64,000 nt of DNA from Taeniopygia guttata (lineage: Eukaryota > Chordata > Aves > Passeriformes > Estrildidae). The notes beneath the pieces were generated by a model, which worked only from the letters and a program-made list of their open reading frames with translations, was not told the origin of the DNA and searched no databases. The stretch's first letter is position 1, and every line of letters begins with the position of its first letter. The position numbers and the translations under genes were made by a program. Of the stretch, positions 15,474-28,100 are shown piece by piece. Where the stretch lies: NCBI RefSeq assembly GCF_048771995.1, contig NC_133030.1:13594001-13658000 (forward strand). Direction: 5' to 3'.

Positions 15474-16040
15474 CTCCAGACATTCAGTGGAGCTGGCTGG
15501 TGTTCACATGAGCTGGCAGGGCCGTGCTGGGGGATGCAGGCACCATTCCAGCCCGGCTGCCAGCGTGGTTTGCCGGCGATGTTTTCACTGTGGGAAAGGG
15601 ACGTGCAATACTTGCAGAATCAGTGTTGCCACAATTTCTCTGCCTCAGAGCCTTCAGATGGAGGTTTTTCATACAGTTTGCACTGGAAAATTATTTGCAT
15701 TGCATTTCATATGGTTTGTAATGAACATCCTGCATTGCTCTCTACTTAGACGTGGCTTTGTATTGGTCGGTGCCAGGGTCCCGGTCAAGTTTTCTGGACT
15801 GTTGTTACAGTGTGTCACAGATAAAATTGCTTTGTCAAAACACCACAGAAATGCTTCTGTGTCTTTGGCATCCATGCTCAGCATTCTGGAACCATTTATT
15901 TAATTTACATTTTTTTCCTTTTTCCCACTCTCCACTATTTAGAATGTGGAAACAGTAGCACATCTTCCTTTTAACTCTGGTTTTGGTAAAGTTATAAGCA
16001 TTCCTTCTGAAGGGTCTGTGGCTCTGCTCATTGGAAAGAG
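15474..16040. other. spacer between two CR1 copies
   Basis: About 570 bp between two oppositely oriented CR1 fragments. I recognise no gene or repeat. Confidence 0.5.
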
Positions 16041-16427
16041 TCCTAGAATGTCTTGGGAGGGACCTTAAAGATTATCCAGTTCCATCCCCTCTACCATAGG
16101 CAGGGACACCTTCCACTATCCCAGGTTGCTCAGAGCCCAATCCAATCTGGCTTTGAACACTTCAGGGATGGGGCATCCACAGCTGCTCTGGATGGGCAAC
16201 CTGTACCAGGGCCCCCTCACCCTCACAGTAAAGCTTTTCTTTCCAATATCTAATTTAACCCTGCCCTCCTTCAGTTTGAACCCATTCCCCCTTGTCCTGT
16301 CACTACCTGCACTTGGAAAAGTCCCTTTCCAGCTCTATTAGGCAGAGTAGCCCCTTAGGCACTAGGAAATGCTCTAAGGACTCCCCAGAGTGTTCTTTTC
16401 TCCAAGGCTGGACAACTCCAACTCTCA
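16041..16427 (-). mobile_element. CR1 LINE fragment, 3' end, reverse orientation
   Basis: The reverse complement reads as the 3' end of another CR1 subfamily. It has 'gacaagggggaatgggttca'-type sequence, 'ttggaaagaaaagcttt', 'ccagagcagctgtggatgcc' and 'ggaactggataatctttaag' in the usual order. The 3' tail near 16041-16050 has decayed to a trace (attctagga). Reading frames are broken throughout, which suggests an older insertion than the neighbouring + strand copy. Confidence 0.92.
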
Positions 16428-18850
16428 GGTTTGATATTTCTTTCATTTTTCCAAAGACAAAAATTCAGAGACATCATGAGGTAAACTTCGTGATTTAAAG
16501 CCAAACCAAACCAGGGCATGGACACATAGCAAAATAAAAGTGTTATCTTCTATAAAGAATTTGATCAAGCCTACACAACCTCAAGCTAAATATGAATTAT
16601 CTGTGTTTTTACCCATGTTAAAAGTTAACACCAGCTAGTTCTGGAAGTGCTAACTGAAACCACTGCTTTGTAGTGGGACAAATGGAGGATCTTGTGAATT
16701 GAGAGGCAGAAATAGCAGAGAATTGTACTTTATCCTTTTTTCTGTCCTCTTTATCTGCTCTTTATCTTAGGAATCAATTATCTCAGGAACATCTGTATCC
16801 CACCATGAGATTTGAGGGAGCTGGAGCAGTGCTGGATTCTGTGAGGAACATGACATGAAGGCCTGCAACTGTTATGGATACAGAGCAATCTCGGGAGGGA
16901 GTATCCCACGCCTGCTGCTCAGCAAGAGGGACAAATACTCTGTCCTTCTGCTTTTTCCATAACAAAATACTGTTGTCCATAATACCAGAGAGCACTTGCA
17001 GTCTCTAAAGTCCTACAAAAGTATGCACCAGGGTCAGGCTTCCACTCCTGCAATGTGATAGTTTACTCCTACATTTTTTTCGTAGTTATCCAGATGTTCT
17101 ACTTATTCTGATTATCCTGTGTTTCTCATCTTGTTGTCATTATCTGGGGAAGTTCTTGGCTTGACTAAAGCAAAAATTTAAACTCTGTAAAGTTTTTCTG
17201 GGTGGGCATTTCCAAAGTTGTGGCATATCTCAAAATTATTTATGTCTCCTTGTTCTAGATCTTCTGGCCCTTTGTGTAGTAAGACCAAAAGGACAAAGAG
17301 TGCAGGATATTTTTTCACTCTGTGCACACTGTAGTTTAAAATACAGAAGAGGTCATCTAATTTACAGTGAAAGTGGCTGCTACTTTGGGGTTGTGATTCT
17401 TTTTCTTCTTGAGACTTCTTTTCCCTTCTTAATGTAGAACAACTTATGGACTGCAAATATGACCTTATAGGATCTGAGTGCTTGGATGAGAAGGATTTGG
17501 GAGTAATTTTTGCTTGTTTTCATTGATGTGAGGGTTTTTGTCTTTAGGAATCTTATTAGAGAGATACTCTTGACCTAAAAATTCCTCTTGCTGTTAATAA
17601 TATTTCTGCTGTAATAATATCCCTGCTATTGAGCATTTATGACAGTGCTGCAATGTTTGCTTTGCAACCAAACTCCTGCTCTTTGGAAGATTAACATTCT
17701 ATTTAAATACTGCTGGAAGTTTTTGTTTTACTACGCTGTCCTTGGGTGTAAAAAATACTGTTTAGATGGGAAGTTAAAAGCAAGAGGTTTGAGAGGTTAG
17801 TTTTTTGAGAGGTTAGTCTTCCTAAATGAATCCTAGAACTACAGAGTATGTTTCTTAATGCTTTCAAGAGAATTCCTAGATATTATTTCAGATTGTTAGA
17901 AAACGTCCTTCAGAAACTTTTGCTAAATATTCAGAGACAATATAATTTTCTACTAGTGAGTGAAATTCACTATGCTGCATGCTGTTCACTGGAAACAACT
18001 AATCCTAAATTCTACCTTTGTAATTCCTAAAAAAAAATTTAAAAATAGGTTTTCTGAAGACTCTAACCAATTCTAATTAAGTTGCTCCTCAAGTTTCCCA
18101 GATGCTTTATTCCAGATGACAACTATTTGTTTTTATGCCAAACCCTGAGGTATCCATAAGACTGGATTCCAAACTGTCAATGCTATTGTAGAGCATACAT
18201 TGAATTTGGGCAGGGGGGAGAGAGGGAGAGAAGGAAAGAGAGGCTACTTGAACCTAGTTTGTGTTTCAAGGACTTCACACACTCATGTAGCCTTTGGTAA
18301 AAAATTGAGTTTAGCTCTCAGTGATAATATTAAATAATGCTGATCTAACCTTGTCGAGACCTGTGAGAGTTTGCTTTCTCCCCACTCCATGCCCCAACGA
18401 TAAATGTATTGTTACACGGGGTATGGATATTGATGTTTCAGCAGTGCCTTGTCACATCTTCCACTGTGAAGTTTATTCAGGAGCAGACCATCTGAACCTA
18501 ATTTAGTTTCTTGTTTTCAATTTGCTTGGGAGCTATTATTCTAAACTCTTCAACGTAGAAATAGTCATTGGCTTTTGCAGTGTTCCAACCTTGTCCTCTT
18601 TTTGCCTCCTTTAGTAACCTCATTCAATGAACTATGTGTCTTGCTGGGATATGTGATTAGCTGTAGCTCCCTCCTTCTCCAATGATTATCCACACCAATT
18701 CCCTTATGCTCATGACAGAAACAATCTTCTTTCAAAGCCTCTACCTGCAGCCCAGCCTCCTCTCTCAGTTCTCTGGGCAGCTGGCATTCACTCTGCTCAA
18801 GAGCAGGAGGGACAGGAGCACAGCCATGCTCCACTTCCTTTCCATTCTTT
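16428..18850. other. intergenic sequence
   Basis: AT-rich, with a short purine-rich patch at about 18210-18245. No gene or repeat family is recognised. Confidence 0.55.
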
Positions 18851-18900
18851 TTGGGACTCGATGACTCTTGTGGGTCTCTTCCAACTCTGCATATTCTGAG
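18851..18900 (+). mobile_element. CR1 3' tip (short relic)
   Basis: The order 'ttgggactcgatgactct', 'gggtctcttccaactctg', 'atattctgag' matches the last 50 or so bases of CR1 before the octamer tail. Any upstream extension is too diverged for me to see. Confidence 0.7.
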
Positions 18901-21900
18901 TGAGGCAGCCTTTAAATTTCGACCACCCTGCATATATTCCTATTTTAATTTAGCTCTGTATGGCTCCTTCCTACGATGGCCAGCCAGAACAAGCAAAACC
19001 TTGAGATCTCCCAGCAGAGTTCTCCAGAGCAATCCAGGGTGTTACAAAGCTGTTCCTGCAAAATTCTGTAGTGACTGCTGTCAAACCCAGCTTTAACTGG
19101 GCCTCCCCAGGTGTTACTCTTCCTTGAAGACTGCTAAGCAGTAAAAAAGGATATAAAATTAATCATATTGGTACAGGACTACCCAGGCATGGGGGAAGTC
19201 TCCAGGCAGTGTTTTGGTTGGTTTTGATCAGTGCACAGTTCTGTCTTGTGCCTTGATGTCTGAGTACGGCTGATCCTGTGAGCTGGTACCAGTGGAGGTA
19301 ACACCTCCCAAAAAAACTTACCCAATATAGCCTGGTGGTTTTTAAGAACGTTTTCTGCTACAATCTGAAAGTAATCTGCAGTACAGACTTTTCTTCTAGT
19401 TTTATTCTGATATCCTTTTTTCTAGGGTAAACTTCACATATCTTGTGCTTTATTGAGCATAAATGCCTTGGCCATATCATCACAGAGCAGTGCTACTCTG
19501 ATTTATTTATATTTTGATAATGAATTTGGAATTGTTTTCAGCTCTCCACAGGCCCCTAATTGTAAGAATAGATGAAAATGCAAATGTTCTCATTCAAAAC
19601 AGCAGTAAATATGTTTTTAACTTCTTAACTCAAATGGAACTTAATTAGGGTAGACATGTATTTACTGCTGTCCTGGACTGAGGTCAGTGAGACCTGGCAC
19701 TGTCAAGTTTAGTTTTTGATTTGGTTGCTACAAAATGATTTATACAAGTGAAAGAAAAACTTGTTTTTGTCTGGAGTCCTAGGCCTCTCAATGCTCTGTG
19801 ATTAGTATCCTGGGAGCATGGTTTTCAGCACATTCTACAGGATTTGGTTATAAATCTCTGTCCTTGTACACTTCTTCAAAATACCCCGATAGGTACAAAC
19901 TTCTGCTTGTGCACACCTCCTCTGTTTGAGAGAGGCTACAGCTACTCTTTAATTTATTGCAGTCAAGTGAATGCTAGAAATGTGCCCCAGGTGCATCCAA
20001 GCTTTTTCAAAGTTCAGGAATCCTCCTGAACACATCTAGGGCTTCATAGGGGAGAACCTGTGAAGCTCAAGTTCAGACCCAAATGCTTGGGAAGAGCAGC
20101 CAGCAGCTGAGAGACCTGTAATAAATACTGGGGACAGAGAGATTCCCAGTTGGAGCCATGGAGCTCACTGGTAAAGGCTGGAGCTGTTCATCAGGCTGCT
20201 CCAATATGTGGGAATCCCACCCTGACCCATGGAACAAGACTTTTGCTTTCAGGAAAGAGAGCCTGTGAGGGGAGAGCAGAGTCTGGCTGTGTCCTTGCTG
20301 AGGGAGCTGCTCTTGTTATGCTGTGGTTTGTCCAGGGGAGCTCAAGCCTTGTTCTCCAAGGGTGGCATTTTCCTTATTTATTTGTTCTTTGTTTAGCCCT
20401 GCATTTTTATGTGCTGGCTGCAGGTCAGTGCCTGCTCAGCCAGCAGCTGCACTGGCCAATTCAGAGTCACTAAGCTCAACTAAAATGTTAGCTTCTCGGT
20501 TCATCCCTAGGTTTCCCAGGATTTTCAGCAGTAAATCTGGAAAACACATCTAATCCTGCTGAAGCATTCTCCAGCCTTTCTGACATGAAGGATTGTGTGG
20601 TGGCCACTGTGATTTGTGGGCAGCAGTGGAGTCCCCAGGACACAAACCAGTGATTAGGAGCTGTGTGATTTGGGGGGAAGAGGAGAGGTTGTTTGCTATT
20701 TCTGGGTTAGGGAAGGAAGGCAGTTAAACTTTGTATTAATGAACTGACTAGAGGAAACAGACCCAAATCCAAAAATCCTGCCAAATATTAACTTTTTGTT
20801 GACGGTAGAATTTGTTCAGTTTATACACCTGCTATAGAAATGCTTTTTCTCAGCAGCTGGCCCATGTCCAGAGCTGAATATAAGCCTCTGGCCAATAATA
20901 GACAGAATGATACAGAAACAAAAACAAAATCACAAGCAAGTCTGTCCGTAATGATTTATTCGCATTTTCACCCACATGGAAAGCAAATGTTTTGATTAAT
21001 TTGCTGAGAGTTTACTTCTCTTGCTTTCCTTAACATTTTTCTTTATTATTAGATTTACGTCTTAATACAAATAGTCTGCTATATATTTAGATACACTGTT
21101 TAGTTTATAAAAGTATAATTGGAAAGAAAGATGAAATTGAAGATAGCTACTGAGATACAATAAATTAAAGTTTATCTGATTTGTTTTCAGATCCCTGCTG
21201 CCTTTTAACTCTGAAACGTGGAAAACCAATATTTCATCATAATATTTCTTTCTTTGTTGTAGAGATGGAGGTGCTGACAGAAAGGTTGATGATGGCTGAG
21301 TAAACTTAAAAAATGAAAAAAAAGAGAAAGAAAGAAATACTGGTTATTCCTTAAGATGGAAGGAAAGGGGATCTGTCTTCGTGTTGAACAATACCTTTCT
21401 GTCCACAGATATGGTACAGGATGGAAGAATCTGGCTCCAGAATGGTCTTGCCAAATAAACCCAAAGGGCATTTGAGGTGTTTGCCGTGACTCCTCATGAA
21501 ATTGGACTCCTTGCAGAGCTGGTGCAGAAAACTGGGAAGGTTCTGTGCAGAAGCAACTGGATAGGTATTCCTTGCTAGGCTTTTTTAATTCATGTGTTCT
21601 GGATCCACTTTGGAACAGAGGAAGATCTTAGGGTGGTATTACCTGAGATCTTAAGAGCTGTTTCCACAGAATCTGTGCAGTTGTGTGTTCCCCATACTGG
21701 AATGAGCACGGTGACTTTGGGAAGAGGCACGGGGCATCCAGGCTTTCCTCTGCCGCCCAGGACAAGGTGGGCCATCCCCAGCACCTGCTCCCATCCCCAG
21801 GAAGCAGCACTAATTTCGATAAATGAGGCACATCTGACTCTGCTGTCGGAAAAGCTGGATCCCATTTTCCATGGCCTCGCTCCTCCTTCCACCCCCACTC

Positions 21901-24900
21901 CCTCCTCCTTCCCCCAGAGGAGCACAGCGCTGCCATAGGCACAGCAATCACTGCAAGTGGCCAGCTCAGGACAACTGGAAAGGAATTTGAGCCATTACTG
22001 GAATTCTAATCTCAGACTCTTCTAGAAAAGAGCTTAACAGCTTTCTGCTTGTCCCCTTGGGTCTGATGTTTGACAGGAAATGAGTTTGAAGGGTTCAGGA
22101 GCGGGTCACAGAACTCGCCTTGCTGCCAGCTGCTCTGCCGACCTTAGCAGTGTGTTTGCAGAAATCTGATCCACTTGCTTATTATTAAAGCCTTTTCTCT
22201 GAGAAGAGTAACTTCCAAAGCCAGGTCCTACCAGACGTGTTTCTAGAATATTGCATCCTCGCCTCTCTGAATTCTTCTCCACTGACACTTGCTATGACCT
22301 AAGACTCCAGCCATGTAAAAAATGCTGTTTTGTAATTCAAGGCAGAGTGAACAATTGTATTTGCAGGCATGTTTATGTTTGTCTTTCGCAGCACTTACTT
22401 TGTTTGTCCTTTATGTGCCCATCTGTGGGATCTCAAAGAAACTCAGTTCCTCACTCTTGCATAATTAGTCAAATATACCTCATAGACTTCATAAAATACC
22501 TCAAATCTGGTCTCAGGAAAGCAATTGTAATGGATGGGCTGACTGTTTCCTGTGTAGCAGCTGAGAAGTATATTCCCAAGCAAATTTAAAAATAAGGCAG
22601 CCTCCATGCATTCTTGGAATCCTATTGGCAAGTCACTGTTGTTCAGACTAGTACGAAGTTCAAACAGGCCATGGAGACTGATGGCATGTCCCTCTTTCTT
22701 CACTGTGTTTCTGATTTAGAAATCACTTTCCAAATTAAAAATATGAGAGCAGACAGACCAGATCAGGGCAGCAGGAAAGCTCAGTAACGGGGCTGTGCTG
22801 GCAGGAATATTGCAAATAAAAAGCTGCGGCAGATGTACTCTTGATCACCTGCTTTGAGAGTGCTGCATCTTCCCAAGGGAACAGTTCTGCAGCTTGGTGT
22901 GTTTCCTTGTAGGAGGGCATGTCTAGGGAATAATCCTTGCATAGAGCCTCTAATTCCAACCCAGCAGGCCTGCTTCTCCCCTCCTCTTCCTCCTGCCCGA
23001 GAAGGTTCTTGCAAAAATACTTAAGGAGATGCAACTAAAACAACCCAGAATAGGTAAGACTAACCGGCTATATCACTGCATTTTTTATTCTCTTTATTTC
23101 TCTCTTATGTCTTCACTTCTGTAGGAACTTGGCTCCTCTGCAGCTTCTGCTGCTTTAATGTATTGGTCAGTTTGCACTTCAGTTCAGCCTTCTCAAATGT
23201 CTGCTGTCTCTCCAGAATTAGCATGTCCTGGAAAACAAAATGTGTGCAAATAGACTGACAAAAAACAGACACATGGAATACACAAATGTACCATTATTTG
23301 ACAGTTCAACCAGTGAAAAGTCTTCCAGAAATCTTGAACAACAACTGAAATGAACTTGGAAGCTCCAAAAACCTATAATTCATGGCTAATAGCTACTTCA
23401 GTCCTAATCATTTGTGGTTTGTACCCCAGTTTGAAAATTAATGTGCAGGCCAGTCCACGATTAATGCAGAGCTAAATAGTAAACCTCCGGTTCAATGTTG
23501 TGATTGCCAGACTTGGTAGCACTGAGCAAAAATGAGATAGATACTGTTTGCTCCGGTGCTACATATGTACAGCACTCTCCAGAATGGAAAAGCCAGGAAT
23601 TAATAATAAGTAAGATTCTGAGTCAAAATGTTTCTGGTCTCCTTGACTTCCTTAGGGGTTCTTAAGAGTCCTGCTGCCTGTCCTTAGCTGCACTACTTGA
23701 GAGGAGCTACTTCTTGTCTTAACACGAGCTCTCATCTAGAGAAAGAGTGGAAACAGAGCAAAACTTTTATATTACTTTCTAGTGCAGCGACTGCTGTGAG
23801 AATGGCCAAGTAGAATGGGTCATGAATGCACAAATCATGCCGGTTGAAGGAGTTGAAACTCACTGCTCAGGACTTCCTCCTCTCAGGGTACAGTCAGGGT
23901 TTGCTGGGTAAGAGCTTGAAAAGGGCAGGAGGGAAGAAACCCACTGTGTTAAAGCAGAAAAAAAACCCATCAAAGCTGCAGCACTCTGGTCCTTGTGCAA
24001 GCTCATCCTTCCCTAAAACCAGAGCCAGTTCCCCTGCTGCCCATGGAGGAGCTGTAACTGCATAGCTTTCCATAAGAGCACTTGGACTTAGAAACAGGGA
24101 AGAGAGACTTTACCAGGAACACTCTGTGTCCCCTCCTGCTCCTGGATGCAGGTCCATGGCTGCATCACCCCTCAGAGCAAACCTCCACGCTCCCAGCAGT
24201 GCCAAGTGGAGCTCAAAGTCCCGTGGGATCAAAGCACTCACTTCCATGGCACAGCTGAGCTTTTGGAGTAGAGGACATGTGGGCACAAAGAATCACTTGT
24301 CTTTCAGACATTTATGAGCTGCTATCCTTTTCTGTGGTGTAACAATAATGTGGGAAGCTGTCAGTGCATCAGGAGAGGTGTGTTTAGAATGTACAAGATG
24401 AGAAGATTTAGGGCAGGGTGGGTAGGGATTAGGCACCCTGATAGAGGAGTAAGTGTACACATGACATGCCTTAAGAAACCAGCTGTGTTAATTGTTTTTC
24501 TGGATGAGATGGAACCTGAGACCAATCTTAGCAGCAGGAGTCAGTACTAACTTTAGAGTTAGAACAGAACATGGAATATTTTTCTTTTTTTTCCCCTTTT
24601 TTAATTGCTGAAAGAGACCTTGTTGAGATAGGCCTAATTAAATAAGCATCACTATTTCTAAGACCTGTTTTGAGTACAGACATGGGAGGCAGTTTTCCTC
24701 CACAGTCATTATGAATATTTTAGATTATTGAGAAATGAACACATCTGTTAGTACAGCAGTGACGGAATTGTACAATATCTCCATTGTAGGGCTGGTTATA
24801 TCTGGAAGAACACCTGTTCCAAAGAAGAGAAATGTTTATTTTGCAAAATAACAAAATCATCTTAATTAATTTTAATGGCAACAAGAAGTTAGTTCAATCT

Positions 24901-25138
24901 TGAAAAGGTTAAAGCCAGGAATGTTTGTCAAGGAACTTCAGAGCACAGGCAGCTACTGACCCGGTGAAGTCACCTGCATGAACTGCTGAACATTTCTTCA
25001 CTGCACACATTGTGGCTCTGGGGGATTCTTTTGCTTAGGATTTTGTGGCTTTGTTTTCTTAAAGAAGAACATTCCATTTTACCATAATGGAAGTTGAGAA
25101 ACCAGTATTTTTCTTGACTCGGCCTTTGTTCCTATCAG
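18901..25138. other. intergenic sequence
   Basis: No gene is recognised. It includes a repeat-free AT-rich block at 20935-21190 listed separately as a possible regulatory element, and a GC-richer block at 21690-21930 with no coding signal. Confidence 0.55.
20935..21190. promoter_or_regulatory. possible conserved non-coding element
   Basis: Repeat-free, AT-rich sequence with homeobox-like TAAT/ATTA cores and balanced composition. The call rests on appearance only and needs an alignment to other birds or to mammals. Confidence 0.15.
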
Positions 25139-25171
25139 AAAAAAAAAAAAAAAGGAAAAAAAAAAAAAAGA
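25139..25171. repeat. interrupted poly(A) tract
   Basis: A16, then GG, then A14, followed by A-rich sequence (aaacaaagcaacaaagc). It could be the tail of a decayed retroposed sequence, but no body is recognisable upstream. Confidence 0.9.
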
Positions 25172-28100
25172 AACAAAGCAACAAAGCAAACCAAAAACAT
25201 GACCCAGAAGATAATGACTGAAGGAACCATTAATTTCCCCCTTCTGGATAGAGGCCTGAATAAAATCAGAATTTCAGAGGAAACTCCAATTTAGAGTCAT
25301 CACTGATTCGCAAGCCAAACAACTGTAAATGATGAATTAAGAGCAGTTTAAGTCAAATCTGCACGTGGATGCTCCTATTTTTGTCATGTGCTATCAGCTT
25401 TTCTCATTTTCAAGTTTTCCTCAGTATTGTACAAAAAATAACACAAAAATTCAAGGAAAGAATGTGCCTGACTGCACACAGTGAAAGTTCAAATGTGCAG
25501 GTTCACTGGGCTGGAGGGAAGGAGCAGAGAGGTGATATTTTCTTTTATCACCTCTAGTCATCCTGGGCATGCTAGCAGTAAATGGGTGGGAAAAAATGTT
25601 GAAAACAAATGTTGTTTTCTTAAATTGATGCTATTCAGAGCAATTCACCTTTGCATGTTTTGTGATGCATTGAGTTTTAACTGCCTCATGGGGTCTGGGA
25701 TTACCTTAAAGGAAAGTGCTGATTAAATATATTTTTCTGAAACAAACTTGATCCTTCATGCACAGCTGCTTTAGGAATCATCTCCTGTGGCCTGATTGAA
25801 AAACTCCAGTGGACCTGGAGTAGGATTCATTTAATTGACTTCAATAAACTCTGGATCAGACTCATGAGGAATGAAGAGTGACTTTTCCCTAATCTCTTAA
25901 ATTCTTCTCCTCTCCTGTTCCAAAGCAATTACAAAACTGGTGAAATGGAAGGAATGGTTTCTCTTGGTCTCATGTTCATCATCAGTCTTCAGGTTTATTT
26001 TAGGTTATAAATCGCCCTAATCATGGATGCTTTCTTGTTTTTGTCTTACAGTGTTTAGCCGCAGAAGGCCATGTTTACTGCCTTTCTGCAGCTGCTGTTG
26101 TGCTGAGATTGTTTATCTGCATAGTGCCTGTCTGCTGTGGCTTCTTAGGTATTTCACAATCTGAAAACCTCCAAACTCTTCAGTAGTTGATAAGAGAACC
26201 GAAGCATGGTGTTCTCAGAAACAAAACCTATCAGACTGAAAAAGCTAATGGTTTTTTTCTCCTTTTGTGAAAGCATCTCTGAGGTCCAGCATAATAAAAG
26301 CCTTTTTTTGTGGCTGTGCTCTCTTGTGGTGCTGCATGTCCCACTTCACTGCTGCCAGAGCACAGCTGTGTGTAGCCAGCATTTTGCTGAAGGGTTTGCA
26401 TGAGGCTGGCAACAAGATACAGTGGTTTTGAGGAGTTGACCTGTACATCCACAACCTTGGTGCAGGGAATGCTGCTGCTCTGCAGCCCAAGCAGTTTAGC
26501 TGCAGATCACTGCAACTGTCCAGCGTTGCAGTGTAACCAAAGAAGTGTTGGGCTCTTCAGCCAGGCTTCCCCAGCATTGCCACTGCTGTGTAAAATTCTG
26601 TGACTTTACATACTGCATTGTGGCATCCAGCTGGAAAAAGATGGAATTTTGAGACTTGGAGTGAAATTTAAATTCCCATGATTCTTCTTTTCCTCACATC
26701 CATCCTGTTTTTTGCAACCGAGCCAGCACCAGTTTAAAAACATTGGCAAGCACTGAGATGTTCGTGGTGATGAATATAAACAGGCTGTTGCAAGCATGTC
26801 TGAAGACATGCAAAGCTGTCAGGAGCAGGGCAGCAAGAGCAGCCAAGGAGGAGCCTGGCACCAGGCATGCAGGATGTCACCTCTGCCCCCACCAGCCAGC
26901 CTTGCTCCATGGGGTGTGGCCCCTCTGGACAGTCAGTGATGCCTGGCAGCAGGTTAGTTTTGTAGATCTGGGACTGCAAATGGGTAAAATCCCTTGTGAC
27001 CAAAGCCCTCTGCAGGGCTGAACAAACCACAATCAGTACTTGTGAGTCTGTGCATTTGGGAGCCCTCAGGCTGCTTGATTTAGATGATTCGGTTGCTTAC
27101 ACTTGGAGCCCTTGGAGTAATCCATAAAGAAGAGCCCACAAAGTCTGCCCAGCTGAAGGGTCACCTGTATGAAGGCATGAGGGTCTTGAAAAGTGCCTTG
27201 TGCCAGACTTCCCCCAGCCACTCTTGTGTCTCTTAGCCTTGTTAGAGGTCTTGTAGCCTCTGGCTGTGTCCCTCAGTGCCACTGCAGAGGAGGGACTCAT
27301 TTGTGTGCCTGCTGCCTCCATGTCAGGCACGTCACCACCGAGCTCTGTGTGACTGCAGGAGCTCTTCTGCACAGCTTGACATAAAAGGAAGGGCTGCAGC
27401 CCTATGGGACATGTGGGAGGAGGAGGCTGATAACACTGAAGGCAGGCTTGCCCTTACTCCAACCACTGAACAAATGCTGCCACATCTGGGCTGTAGTCAT
27501 TCGTGCCCCTGCTTTGAGGATTAGGACTGCTCATGGAAAAATGTGTGTTGTGCTTTGTTTGGAACCCATGCCGCGTGTTAAGGTTGTGATGTATAGCCCT
27601 CATCCTCCCCTGAAGTGTGTGGCTGGAGTGGCGAACATGCAGAAATGCTTTGTATGGGGGAGAGTTCAGGCTTTGTACCGAAAGAGATTTCTAACAATAA
27701 ACACATTTTGCGTGGGAGTGTGGTGAGTTGTTTGTTTGCTTGATTGTTCATGGGTTTTTAAAACAATTTCTGGTGAAAGATCTTAAGCGTGTGTCCTCAG
27801 TGCACACTGGTCATTGAATGCTTGCAATAAGCTGTCTTATGGGTAGGATTCAGGAAAGGGGGCTCTCCCCATGCTCAGAACTGTCTTTGCCATCACTTCA
27901 TGCAGAAATGAATGCTGATGGGTGCGGTGTGCCCAGAAAACTGTGGCTGCAGAAGCAGGGGCTTGCAGAGGATGAGAACAGCCTGGCACCAGCGGCGACT
28001 CTTGGAGCCCCAGTCCCTGTCTGGGTCAAGCAGTCTGACTCTTCAACCTCCGCAGCAGCTGCATCTGCAAGGCCACTTCTCTGTCCCCTGTTTTCACTTC

